From Mycobacterium sp. (GTDB taxonomy: Bacteria > Actinomycetota > Actinomycetes > Mycobacteriales > Mycobacteriaceae), in NCBI GenBank assembly GCA_016197405.1, contig JACPVR010000022.1, positions 124,001-188,000 on the forward strand: DNA of 64,000 bases. The letters run 5' to 3'. The notes beneath the pieces were generated by a model that saw only the letters and a list, made by a program, of their open reading frames with translations, searched no databases and was not told the DNA's origin. Shown in pieces: positions 38,673 to 45,831 of this stretch (position 1 is its first letter; every line of letters begins with the position of its first letter). Both the position numbers and the translations under genes were made by a program.

Positions 38673-39704
38673 TCAGGTCCGCAGGGGTGCGAAGGCGAAC
38701 TCCCGCAGACCGTCGGCCGGGTGCACGCCGGCCCGAAATCCCAGCACTTGCGCGGCCAGCGCGGGATCGGCGACGATATGCCGGACGTCACCGCTGCGGT
38801 ACTGCCCGGTGACCTGCGGTGTGGGCCCGCCGCGGGCATCGCACACCAGCTGCGCCACCTCACCGATCGAGATGGGACGGCCCGAGCACACGTTCACCGC
38901 GGTGAACCCGTCGTGGTCGCAGTCCACCGCGGCCAGGTTCGCCGCGGCGACGTCGTCGATGTGGACGAAATCGCGCATCTGCCCGCCGTCCTCGAAAACC
39001 TTTGGCGGCTCGCGTTTTTCCAGCGCCGACCGGAAGATCGCGGCAACGCCGGAGTACGGGGTGTCGCGCGGCATGCCCGGCCCGTAGACGTTGTGGTAAC
39101 GCAGGGCGATGACGGATCCGCCGGTGGCCTCGGCCCACGCCAGCGCGTAATGCTCCTGTGCGGTCTTGCTGGCGGCGTAGAGGCTGCGCGGGCGCAGCGC
39201 GGCGTCCTCGGCCACCAGCGCCCAGCGGACCTGCTCCCCTCCGATCGGACAGCGGTGCTCGAAGATGCCGGCGTCCAGGTCGGCGCGGGCGCGCGGCAAC
39301 GGGTCGACGGGTCCGTGTTCGGGACAGTCGAACCGGCCCTGGCCGTAGACCACCATCGACGAGGCCAGCACCAACCGGGTGATGCCCGCGGCGTACATCT
39401 GCGCCAGCAGCACCGTGGTGGCGTAGTCGTTGTGGCTGCCGTAGGCGGGTGCGTCGGCGGCGTTGACACCGGCACCGACCATCGCCGCCTGGTGACAGAC
39501 CACGTCGACGCCGGCCAGCAGCGGTGCCAGCGCATCGCCGTCGCGCACGTCGACGCGGTGCACGCCATCCGGTAGCACCGCACCGCGACCGTGCGCGGCA
39601 TCCAGCAGCACGTCGACGCCGACGACGTCATAACCACCGGCCCGCAACGCGGCACCGACCCGGGACCCGATGAACCCGGCAGCACCGGTCAGCAGAACCC
39701 TCAC
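38673..39704 (-). CDS. galE3: NAD-dependent epimerase/dehydratase (GalE3-like, Rv0536)
   Basis: A 343-residue extended SDR: GAAGFIGSRVGAALRAGG cofactor motif, catalytic SSMVVYGQGRF and LYAASKTAQEHYALAWAEATGG (Tyr-x-x-x-Lys), and YHNVYGPGMPRDTPYSGVAAIF. Family members are nucleotide-sugar epimerases or dehydratases. Equivalent by position and sequence to Rv0536. Start overlaps the MTA phosphorylase stop by 4 bases (ATGA-like), so they are cotranscribed. Confidence 0.9.
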   Translation of the reverse strand: MRVLLTGAAGFIGSRVGAALRAGGYDVVGVDVLLDAAHGRGAVLPDGVHRVDVRDGDALAPLLAGVDVVCHQAAMVGAGVNAADAPAYGSHNDYATTVLLAQMYAAGITRLVLASSMVVYGQGRFDCPEHGPVDPLPRARADLDAGIFEHRCPIGGEQVRWALVAEDAALRPRSLYAASKTAQEHYALAWAEATGGSVIALRYHNVYGPGMPRDTPYSGVAAIFRSALEKREPPKVFEDGGQMRDFVHIDDVAAANLAAVDCDHDGFTAVNVCSGRPISIGEVAQLVCDARGGPTPQVTGQYRSGDVRHIVADPALAAQVLGFRAGVHPADGLREFAFAPLRT

Positions 39705-40495
39705 GGCAGCGTTAGCGGCAGCTGGACACCGTCATGCGGTTGGCAGTGTGCGCAGTCGCGCTCGACGGGCACCTGGTCGATCGCCTCGCGGACCAGCTTC
39801 TTGAACGGCACCAGGTTCTTCTCGAACTCGGCGAACACGTCGACGGCTTTGACACCCGCGCCATGTTCCACGCCGGCATCCAGATCGGTCACCAAAGCGA
39901 TTGCCGCATAACACATCTCCAGCTCACGGGCGAGGACGGCCTCGGGATATCCGGTCATGTTGATCAGCGTGAAGCCCTGCCGGGCGTACCACTGGCTCTC
40001 GGCGCGGGTGGAGAACCGCGGGCCTTCGATAACCACCATCGTCCCGTTGTCCACCACTCCGGGCAGACCGGCCGCCGCGGCCCGCAGCTGCGGGCAGTAC
40101 GGATCGGCGAAGCTGACGTGGATACCGCCGGAATCGAAATAGGTGGCCTCGCGCCCGCTGGTGCGGTCGACCAGTTGATCGGGCACCACCATGGCTCCCG
40201 GGCCCAGCGCCGGCGTCAGGCTGCCGACCGCGCACGGTCCGAAGACCCGCCGGACACCCAGCGCCCGCAACGCCCACATATTGGCCCGGTAGGGCACGGT
40301 GTGCGGCGAGAACTCGTGGTTGAGCCCGTGCCGGGGCAGGAACGCGACCTCGTGGTCGCCGACGACGCCGACGGTTATCGCGGCACTGGGCGCACCGTAG
40401 GGGGTATCGAGGCTGACGCTGCGCGCGTCGGAGGAGAAGAACGAGTAGAAACCGCTACCACCTATTACTCCGAGCATCCGACCATTGTGGTGCAT
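39701..40495 (-). CDS. mtnP: S-methyl-5'-thioadenosine phosphorylase (Rv0535)
   Basis: A 264-residue trimeric-type purine nucleoside phosphorylase family member: GVIGGSGFYSFF phosphate-site loop, FLPRHGLNHEFSPHTVPYRANMWALRALGV, GTMVVIEGPRFSTRAESQWY and NMTGYPEAVLARELEMCYAAIALVTDLDAG. It cleaves MTA to adenine and 5-methylthioribose-1-phosphate, recycling the polyamine and autoinducer by-product. Closely follows Rv0535. ATG at 40495; an internal ATG 6 codons later is possible. Confidence 0.94.
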   Translation of the reverse strand: MHHNGRMLGVIGGSGFYSFFSSDARSVSLDTPYGAPSAAITVGVVGDHEVAFLPRHGLNHEFSPHTVPYRANMWALRALGVRRVFGPCAVGSLTPALGPGAMVVPDQLVDRTSGREATYFDSGGIHVSFADPYCPQLRAAAAGLPGVVDNGTMVVIEGPRFSTRAESQWYARQGFTLINMTGYPEAVLARELEMCYAAIALVTDLDAGVEHGAGVKAVDVFAEFEKNLVPFKKLVREAIDQVPVERDCAHCQPHDGVQLPLTLP

Positions 40496-40521
40496 GCCGC
40501 CGACGTGCCTATGCTCGCGCC

Positions 40522-41169
40522 ATGGGCATCGCCGCAGCGCCGATCGCCGTGCGGCTCACCGCGGCGGGGATCACCGGGCTGTTCGCCGCCGTCGGTGTCG
40601 GCACCTGGGTGGGCTGGCCGTACGCGCCGGCGGCCGGCTGGATCCTGGCCGCCTTGCTTTACCTGGGCTGGACCTGGCTGCTGGTCGGCGGCATGGACGC
40701 CGAGGCCACCGAGCAGCACGCCACCAGCCACGGCGACGACGACTCCACCCCGCGGATGGCCGAACTGATCGTGGTGCTGGCAAGCCTGGCCAGTCTGGCC
40801 GGCGTCGGCTATCTGTTGGTGGCCGAGTCCAGCCACGGCCGCGACGTGACCTCGGCGGTGGTCGGCATCCTCAGCGTCGCGGCGTCCTGGGTCGCGGTGC
40901 ACACCGCCTTCATGTTGCGCTACGCACGGCTGTACTTCCCGGACCAGGCGATCGACTTCCACCAGCCCGGAATCCGGCCGACTTACACCGATTTCGCGTA
41001 TCTGGCGTTCACCGTCGGCATGACCTATCAGGTGTCCGACACCGACCTGGTGACCCAGCAGGTACGCAAGACCGTGCTGTTCCAGGCGCTGGTGTCATTC
41101 CTGCTGGGCGCGATCATCCTGGCAATGACGATCAACCTGGTGGCCGGGCTGCTGAACCTCGGCGGCTGA
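40522..41169 (+). CDS. DUF1345 membrane protein
   Basis: A 215-residue membrane protein with about five to six hydrophobic segments; RYARLYFPDQAIDFHQPGIRPTYTDFAYLAFTVGMTYQVSDTDLVTQQVRKTVLFQALVSF is the DUF1345 core. Function unknown. It ends 20 bases before menA in the same direction and probably shares its transcript; divergent from mtnP with a 26-base gap. Confidence 0.87.
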   Translation: MGIAAAPIAVRLTAAGITGLFAAVGVGTWVGWPYAPAAGWILAALLYLGWTWLLVGGMDAEATEQHATSHGDDDSTPRMAELIVVLASLASLAGVGYLLVAESSHGRDVTSAVVGILSVAASWVAVHTAFMLRYARLYFPDQAIDFHQPGIRPTYTDFAYLAFTVGMTYQVSDTDLVTQQVRKTVLFQALVSFLLGAIILAMTINLVAGLLNLGG

Positions 41170-41189
41170 TCGGATGGGACGATTCCCCG

Positions 41190-42062
41190 ATGGCAGGAGT
41201 CGCACAGTGGATTGAAGGCGCCCGTCCGCGCACACTGCCCAACGCGGTGGCCCCGGTCATCGCCGGCACCGGGGCAGCGGCCTGGGTCGGCGGTGCGGTG
41301 TGGTGGAAGGCGCTGCTGGCGCTGGTGGTCGCACTCGCGCTGATCATCGGGGTCAACTACGCCAACGACTACTCCGACGGCATCCGCGGCACCGACGACG
41401 AACGGGCCGGGCCGCTGCGGCTGGTCGGCTCGCGGCTGGCCTCCCCGCGCGCGGTGCTGACCGCGGCCGTGACGAGCCTGGCGATCGGCGCGGCTGCCGG
41501 CCTGGTGCTGGCGCTGGTCAGCAATCCGTGGCTGATCGCGGTCGGCGCGGTGTGCATCGCCGGGGCGTGGCTCTACACCGGCGGCTCGAAACCCTATGGC
41601 TACCAGGGCCTCGGCGAGGTCGCGGTTTTCGTCTTCTTCGGGCTGGTGGCCGTGCTGGGCACGCAGTACACCCAGGCAATGCGCGTCGACTGGGTGGGTC
41701 TGGCGGCCGCGGTGGTGATGGGCAGCCTGTCGTCGGCGGTGCTGGTGGCCAACAATCTGCGCGATATCCCGACCGATACCACCTCGGGCAAGATCACCCT
41801 GGCGGTGCGGCTGGGCGATGCCCGCACACGGCGGCTCTACATCGGGCTGCTGGTGGTGGCCGCGGTGTTGACGGTGGCCCTGGCGTGGGCGACGCCGTGG
41901 TGCCTCCTGGGGCTGGTGGCGTCCCCGCTGGCGGTCCGGGCGGCTCGCCCGGTGCTCACCGGGCAGGGCGGCCCGGGGCTGATCCCGGTGCTGCGCGATA
42001 CCGGGCTGACGATGCTGGTGTGGGCCCTTGTGGTGGGCGCGGCGTTGGTGTTGGCCGGCTGA
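41190..42062 (+). CDS. menA: MenA, DHNA polyprenyltransferase
   Basis: A 290-residue UbiA-superfamily enzyme prenylating 1,4-dihydroxy-2-naphthoate to demethylmenaquinone. It starts GVAQWIEGARPRTLPNAVAPVIAGTGAA; the first Asp motif is NYANDYSDGIRGTDDERAGP, the second NNLRDIPTDTTSGKITLAVRLGDARTRRLY; nine or so helices. Equivalent of Rv0534c. Convergent with the ClpN gene, 2 bases apart. The fabH gene that follows menA in M. tuberculosis is not here. Confidence 0.95.
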   Translation: MAGVAQWIEGARPRTLPNAVAPVIAGTGAAAWVGGAVWWKALLALVVALALIIGVNYANDYSDGIRGTDDERAGPLRLVGSRLASPRAVLTAAVTSLAIGAAAGLVLALVSNPWLIAVGAVCIAGAWLYTGGSKPYGYQGLGEVAVFVFFGLVAVLGTQYTQAMRVDWVGLAAAVVMGSLSSAVLVANNLRDIPTDTTSGKITLAVRLGDARTRRLYIGLLVVAAVLTVALAWATPWCLLGLVASPLAVRAARPVLTGQGGPGLIPVLRDTGLTMLVWALVVGAALVLAG

Positions 42063-42064
42063 GG

Positions 42065-42634
42065 TCAGGCGGCCCGGTCTACCAGCGCCAGCACGGCGGC
42101 ACTCAGTTGCGCCGGGTCGACGTGTTCGCCGATCAGCGCGGCCGCGTGCCGATCGCCGCCGCGGATGATGGCCAGCAGCAGGTATTCGGCGTCGACGCTG
42201 CGGCTCTTGTGTGCCAGCGCTTCCCGTAACGCCAGCTCCATGACCGACTTGCCGGCCCGGTCGAACGGGATGTGTCCGCGACGACGACGGCGACGGCCCG
42301 AGGTGCGCAGTGCATCGTCGAAGACGTCGTCGCCGAAGCTGCGGTTCACCTGGTCGCGCACGGCGTGCAGGTCGATACCGATGGCCGCCAGCGCCTCGGC
42401 GTCCTCGTCGAAGGATTCCGTGTCCCGCCCGGCCGCCTGCAGGCGCTCGCGCACACCGTCGGCGGTCAGGCCGTAACCGGCGAGCAGCGCTGTCAGCTCG
42501 GGACCGGCGCCCTGCAGCACGCCGAGCAGCAGATGTTCGGGCCTGCAGGTGGAGTCACAGAATTCACGGGCCTCCTCCTGGGCCAGCACCACCGCGGCCC
42601 GCGCTTCGCGGGTGAACCGCTCGAACATCGTCAT
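42065..42634 (-). CDS. Stand-alone Clp N-terminal domain protein (ClpC2-like)
   Basis: A 189-residue protein with MFERFTREARAAVVLAQEEAREFCDSTCRPEHLLLGVLQGAGPELTALL, the first Clp_N repeat, a basic linker (RRRRRRG), and a second repeat MELALREALAHKSRSVDAEYLLLAIIRGGDRHAAAL. There is no AAA+ ATPase. ClpC NTD-only proteins in mycobacteria (ClpC2) can bind ClpC1-targeting natural products and buffer them. Start at ATG 42634 overlaps the HTH gene stop (ATGA), so the two genes are coupled. Confidence 0.87.
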   Translation of the reverse strand: MTMFERFTREARAAVVLAQEEAREFCDSTCRPEHLLLGVLQGAGPELTALLAGYGLTADGVRERLQAAGRDTESFDEDAEALAAIGIDLHAVRDQVNRSFGDDVFDDALRTSGRRRRRRGHIPFDRAGKSVMELALREALAHKSRSVDAEYLLLAIIRGGDRHAAALIGEHVDPAQLSAAVLALVDRAA

Positions 42635-42843
42635 CGCCTCCGGTTGTACTTCTGGTGCACGGCCTGCCTGCTGACGCCGAGCGCCTCGGCGATGTCCTGC
42701 CAGCTCCACCCCTGCGCGCGGGCGTTTGCGACGTGGATGGCCTCCAGCCGTTCCTGCAAACGTTGCAGGGCACGGACGGCGCGCAGCCCCACGGCCGGGT
42801 CCTGCGCCCCGAAGTCGTCGGTCAGCTGTGCGGCCTCACTCAT
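42631..42843 (-). CDS. Small HTH DNA-binding protein
   Basis: A 70-residue protein: SEAAQLTDDFGAQ, then a helical stretch LRAVRALQRLQERLEAIHVANARAQGWSWQDIAEALGVSRQAVHQKYNRRR whose end is a clear helix-turn-helix. It is cotranscribed and coupled to the ClpN-domain gene. Its ATG lies 7 bases after the TATATT hexamer, so the mRNA is probably leaderless. Two identical palindromes overlap the promoter, making autoregulation by this protein the simplest model. Confidence 0.87.
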   Translation of the reverse strand: MSEAAQLTDDFGAQDPAVGLRAVRALQRLQERLEAIHVANARAQGWSWQDIAEALGVSRQAVHQKYNRRR

Positions 42844-42846
42844 GTT

Positions 42847-42893
42847 CGTCAATATAAGTTGACGTCCGTATGGCGTCAAGAAAAATTGACGCC
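42847..42893 (-). promoter_or_regulatory. Near-consensus promoter with two CGTCAA-N6-TTGACG palindromes
   Basis: On the minus strand TTGACG (42874-42879) and TATATT (42851-42856) are spaced by exactly 17 bases, a near-perfect sigma-A promoter, rare in mycobacteria. Two palindromes of the same form, CGTCAA-N6-TTGACG, lie at 42847-42864 (covering the -10) and 42874-42891 (covering the -35), centres 27 bases apart; the upstream one extends to GGCGTCAA/TTGACGCC. Probable operator for the adjacent HTH protein. Confidence 0.75.
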
Positions 42894-42908
42894 TTACTAC
42901 GCGGTGGT

Positions 42909-42984
42909 GAGGGTGCGCAGAACACGTCATCGCGGCGGCGTGTTGTCCGGGGACACGCACGCTCGCGCAAAAGGGAGGTGGGTG
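42909..42984 (+). repeat. Dispersed palindromic element, copy D
   Basis: GAGGGTGCGCAGAACACG, then CGCGGCGGCGTGTTGTCC, GGGGACACGCACGCTCGCG and a purine tail AAAAGGGAGGTGGGTGGG. The tail faces the stop of the DUF4229 gene (42997). One arm has the G-for-C change also seen in copy B. It lies just outside the HTH promoter. Confidence 0.85.
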
Positions 42985-42996
42985 GGTACGGGGGCG

Positions 42997-43302
42997 TTAG
43001 GTGGACTTGCCGTCGCCGCGCAGGCGGGCCGCCAGGTCGGCGCGATCGCGGCGGCGGCGTTCGTCGACGGCGGCAATACTGGCCGTGGCGCGACGCCGCA
43101 AAGGGCCGAAGAGCCAGATTCCCAGCGGAAGAGCGATTACTATCGCAAACAGCAAAGCAACAACGAGTGGAAACTCGGTAACGCCGAGCAGGTGTGCACC
43201 GAAGAATATGCAGGCGGCAAGGGCGGCGACCAGTACCAACCGCGCGCCCAGATACGCCAGTACGTCGAGCACCATCCGGCCGGTCTGTCCCTGTTCTGCC
43301 AC
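42997..43302 (-). CDS. DUF4229 membrane protein (Rv0531-like)
   Basis: A 101-residue protein from GTG 43302: VAEQGQTGRMVLDVLAYLGARLVLVAALAACIFFGAHLLG, a second helix FPLVVALLFAIVIALPLGIWLFGPL, then a basic, coiled-coil-prone tail RRRATASIAAVDERRRRDRADLAARLRG. This is the two-helix DUF4229 arrangement of Rv0531. Unknown function. ATG 43275 is an alternative start. Divergent from the small gene at 43352. Confidence 0.82.
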   Translation of the reverse strand: MAEQGQTGRMVLDVLAYLGARLVLVAALAACIFFGAHLLGVTEFPLVVALLFAIVIALPLGIWLFGPLRRRATASIAAVDERRRRDRADLAARLRGDGKST

Positions 43303-43351
43303 GAACCCGAGCGTAGGCGACGAGCGTATATTCGGAGCAAGGAGGTTCAAC

Positions 43352-43510
43352 GTGTCGTTCCTGCTCGTCATCCTTGTGTTGGCGGCTCTGTCATACGCGG
43401 TTTTCCGTATCGTCCGGTCGCAATCCCAGCGGCCGCAGACGCGTGTCATCGGCCCGGATGATGATCCGGAGTTCCTGTGGCGGCTCAACCACGGGGACAA
43501 ACCCCGCTAA
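43352..43510 (+). CDS. Small single-pass membrane protein (Rv0530A-like)
   Basis: A 52-residue protein from GTG 43352 with an excellent ribosome site (AAGGAGG, 7-base spacing). VSFLLVILVLAALSYAVFRIV is a membrane helix, followed by RSQSQRPQTRVIGPDDDPEFLWRLNHGDKPR. RVIGPDDDPEFLW is a conserved-looking cytoplasmic tail. It appears equivalent to Rv0530A. Its end overlaps the convergent MinD-like gene by 4 bases. Confidence 0.82.
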   Translation: MSFLLVILVLAALSYAVFRIVRSQSQRPQTRVIGPDDDPEFLWRLNHGDKPR

Positions 43511-44826
43511 CCGCGCTCCCTGGCAACCGCCGGGAAGCCGTCGGCAACCACCGCGGCCAGCTCGATGAGCGCATCCCGGGTTTCCCGCTTGAGCCGGTCC
43601 AGGCTGATCTCGGCACCCTCCTCCAGGTGCGGATCGAACGGCACCACCCGCACCGCGCGGCACCGCCGCGAGAAATGGTCGACCACCTTCGTCATGTCGA
43701 CCTTGCCCGAGCGTGGCCGGACGGCATTGATCACCGCGATCGAATTGCGCACCAGCTCCTGATGTCCATGCGCGTCGAGCCAGTCCAGCGTCGCCGACGC
43801 ACTGCGCGCGCCGTCCACCGATCCCGAACTCACCACGATCAAGGTGTCGGCGTTCTCCAGTACCGCCGTCATCGCCGAGTGCATCAGTCCGGTGCCGCAA
43901 TCGGTGAGCACCAGGCTGTAGAAGCGTTCCAGCACCTCGAGTGTGCGGGTGTAATCCTGCGAGCTGAAGGCGTCCGACACCGCCGGATCGCTTTCGGACG
44001 CCAACACCTCAAGGCGGCTTTCGCCCTGCGAGGTGTAGGCGCGCACATCGCTGTAGCGTTCGATACCCTCGGCGTCGCGCAGCAGATGGCGAACCGTCGA
44101 CGACGTCTCCAGCGGCACCTTCTGACTCAGCGTGCCGCGGTCCGGGTTGGCATCCACCGCGATGACGCGGTCACCCCGGATGGACGCGAACGTCGCGCCG
44201 AGGGTGGCCGTGATGGTGGTCTTGCCCACTCCGCCCTTGAGGCTCAGCAGCGCGATCTTGTAGTAGCCGCGCAGCGGCTGGTTGACGTGCGCGATGAGGT
44301 TCTTGCGGTGCGCGTCTCGGGGGCTCTCCCCCAGGTTGACGAGCTTGCCCGACAACACATACAGCGCGCGGCGCCAACCGCTCGAAGGCGCAGGCCGCTG
44401 CTGACGCAACAGGGCGCTGGTCGCCAGGTCCGGATACGGCGTCGGCGGCACCGCCGGGCGCTGCACCGGCGGCGGCAACGGCGCCCCGACCGGTGTCGGA
44501 CCGGGAATCGGGCCGACCCCGGCCGGTGGGTAGGACGACGGGCCGACAGCCGGTATCCCGATCGGCGGTGTCCGGGTATCCCAGGTCGCGGGCGCGGCAG
44601 GCGGTTCGGATCCGGGTTCGCTGAAACGGCGCTCGGAGCGGAAACCGCTCACCGGCCGTGGCAGGCTCTCGCCGGGCGAGGGGGTGCCGTAGCCCGGCGT
44701 CGGAAACTCCCGATACGACGACCGCGGACCGTCACCGGGTTCGACCTGCTCAGTGAATCGCGTTGTCGCATCGTCGGATTCACGCCCGTGACGGGACTCG
44801 GCGCCGGGCGCCGGATGGTCGGACAC
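43507..44826 (-). CDS. MinD/ParA-like ATPase with proline-rich N-terminus (Rv0530-like)
   Basis: A 439-residue protein. Residues 1-150 are low-complexity, rich in Pro, Gly and Ser, probably disordered. Residues 190 onward form a deviant-Walker P-loop ATPase: SLKGGVGKTTITATLGATFASIRGDRVIAVDANPDRG (Lys197, Lys202), LVLTDCGTGLMHSAMTAVLENADTLIVVSSGSVDGARSASATLDWL. The architecture resembles ESX-associated EspI-like proteins and Rv0530. It may act in localisation or secretion; not demonstrable here. It lies 30 bases after ccsA on the same strand, ending the cytochrome c operon. Confidence 0.87.
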   Translation of the reverse strand: MSDHPAPGAESRHGRESDDATTRFTEQVEPGDGPRSSYREFPTPGYGTPSPGESLPRPVSGFRSERRFSEPGSEPPAAPATWDTRTPPIGIPAVGPSSYPPAGVGPIPGPTPVGAPLPPPVQRPAVPPTPYPDLATSALLRQQRPAPSSGWRRALYVLSGKLVNLGESPRDAHRKNLIAHVNQPLRGYYKIALLSLKGGVGKTTITATLGATFASIRGDRVIAVDANPDRGTLSQKVPLETSSTVRHLLRDAEGIERYSDVRAYTSQGESRLEVLASESDPAVSDAFSSQDYTRTLEVLERFYSLVLTDCGTGLMHSAMTAVLENADTLIVVSSGSVDGARSASATLDWLDAHGHQELVRNSIAVINAVRPRSGKVDMTKVVDHFSRRCRAVRVVPFDPHLEEGAEISLDRLKRETRDALIELAAVVADGFPAVARERG

Positions 44827-44856
44827 TGATTGCCACCCCTTTGCGAGAAGTTACTT

Positions 44857-45831
44857 TCAGCCCACACCCGCATACGAATGCAGACCGACGGTCACCAGGT
44901 TGACGAAGAACAGGTTGAACACCATCGCCACGAAGCCGACGACGTTGATCCAGGCCGCCTTCTTGTCCCGCCAGCCGGCCGTCGAGCGTGCGTGCAGATA
45001 GGCCGCATAGACCACCCAGGCGATGAACGACACCGTCTCCTTGGGATCCCAGCCCCAGTACCGGCCCCACGCCTCCTCGGCCCAGATGGCACCGAAGATC
45101 ACCCCGAAACCGAACACCGGGAACGCGAAAATGGTCGTGCGGTAGGCGATCCGGTCCAGGGTCTGCGCGTCGGGCAGCCGCGACACGATCCGGCCCAGGG
45201 CTCCGTCGGCGCCCGGCTCGCCGAACCGGGACATCTTGAGCAGGAACAGGATGCTGGCCACACCGGCGACCAGGAACACACCCGAGCCCAGGCTCACCAC
45301 CGAGACGTGAATGGGCAGCCAGTAGCTCTGCAGCGCGGGCATCACCGGGGCGGCATGCGTGTAGAGCCATTTCCCGGACACCGCAAGCAGGATCAGCACC
45401 GGGATGAGGACGAAGACCCACAACGCCCGGTAGGCGGGGCGGCGCAGCACCACCGCGGCGGCGATCAGACCGCAGAAGCTGGTCAGGTTGATGAACTCGT
45501 ACATGTTGCCCCACGGCACCCGCTCGGTGGCCAGGCCGCGCAACACGATGCAGCCGAACAACGCCGCGATGCCCAGATACACCAGCGCCAGGCCGGCCCG
45601 GCCCACCCGCTCGTCGACCGGGCGGCTCGGTGCCTCGACGACCACGCCGGGGCGGTCACTGTCGGAGCTCACGGTGGCGCCGACGAGCTCGCGTTCGGCG
45701 ACCTTGCGGCTGCGGCTGTAGGCCAGCTCCACGGCCAGCAGCAGCAGCGCGACGACCAGGATCACCACCGCGGAGGTGAACGCCCAGTCCGAATAGCGGG
45801 CCAGTCCGAGGTTGACGTTCTCGGTGTTCAT
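44857..45831 (-). CDS. ccsA: CcsA (CcsB-type) cytochrome c synthetase subunit
   Basis: A 324-residue, eight-helix membrane protein of System II cytochrome c maturation, which with ResB moves haem and attaches it to apocytochrome CXXCH motifs outside the membrane. The haem-binding WWD domain is seen as AEEAWGRYWGWDPKETVSFIAWVVYAAYLHAR, with conserved His nearby. Equivalent of Rv0529. The ATG overlaps the last base of the resB stop region (TGATG), so translation is coupled. Confidence 0.94.
   Translation of the reverse strand: MNTENVNLGLARYSDWAFTSAVVILVVALLLLAVELAYSRSRKVAERELVGATVSSDSDRPGVVVEAPSRPVDERVGRAGLALVYLGIAALFGCIVLRGLATERVPWGNMYEFINLTSFCGLIAAAVVLRRPAYRALWVFVLIPVLILLAVSGKWLYTHAAPVMPALQSYWLPIHVSVVSLGSGVFLVAGVASILFLLKMSRFGEPGADGALGRIVSRLPDAQTLDRIAYRTTIFAFPVFGFGVIFGAIWAEEAWGRYWGWDPKETVSFIAWVVYAAYLHARSTAGWRDKKAAWINVVGFVAMVFNLFFVNLVTVGLHSYAGVG

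Noticed and set aside
42065..42634. Full ClpC/ClpB chaperone
   Set aside because: Only the two N-terminal repeats are present; no Walker motifs exist in the 189 residues.
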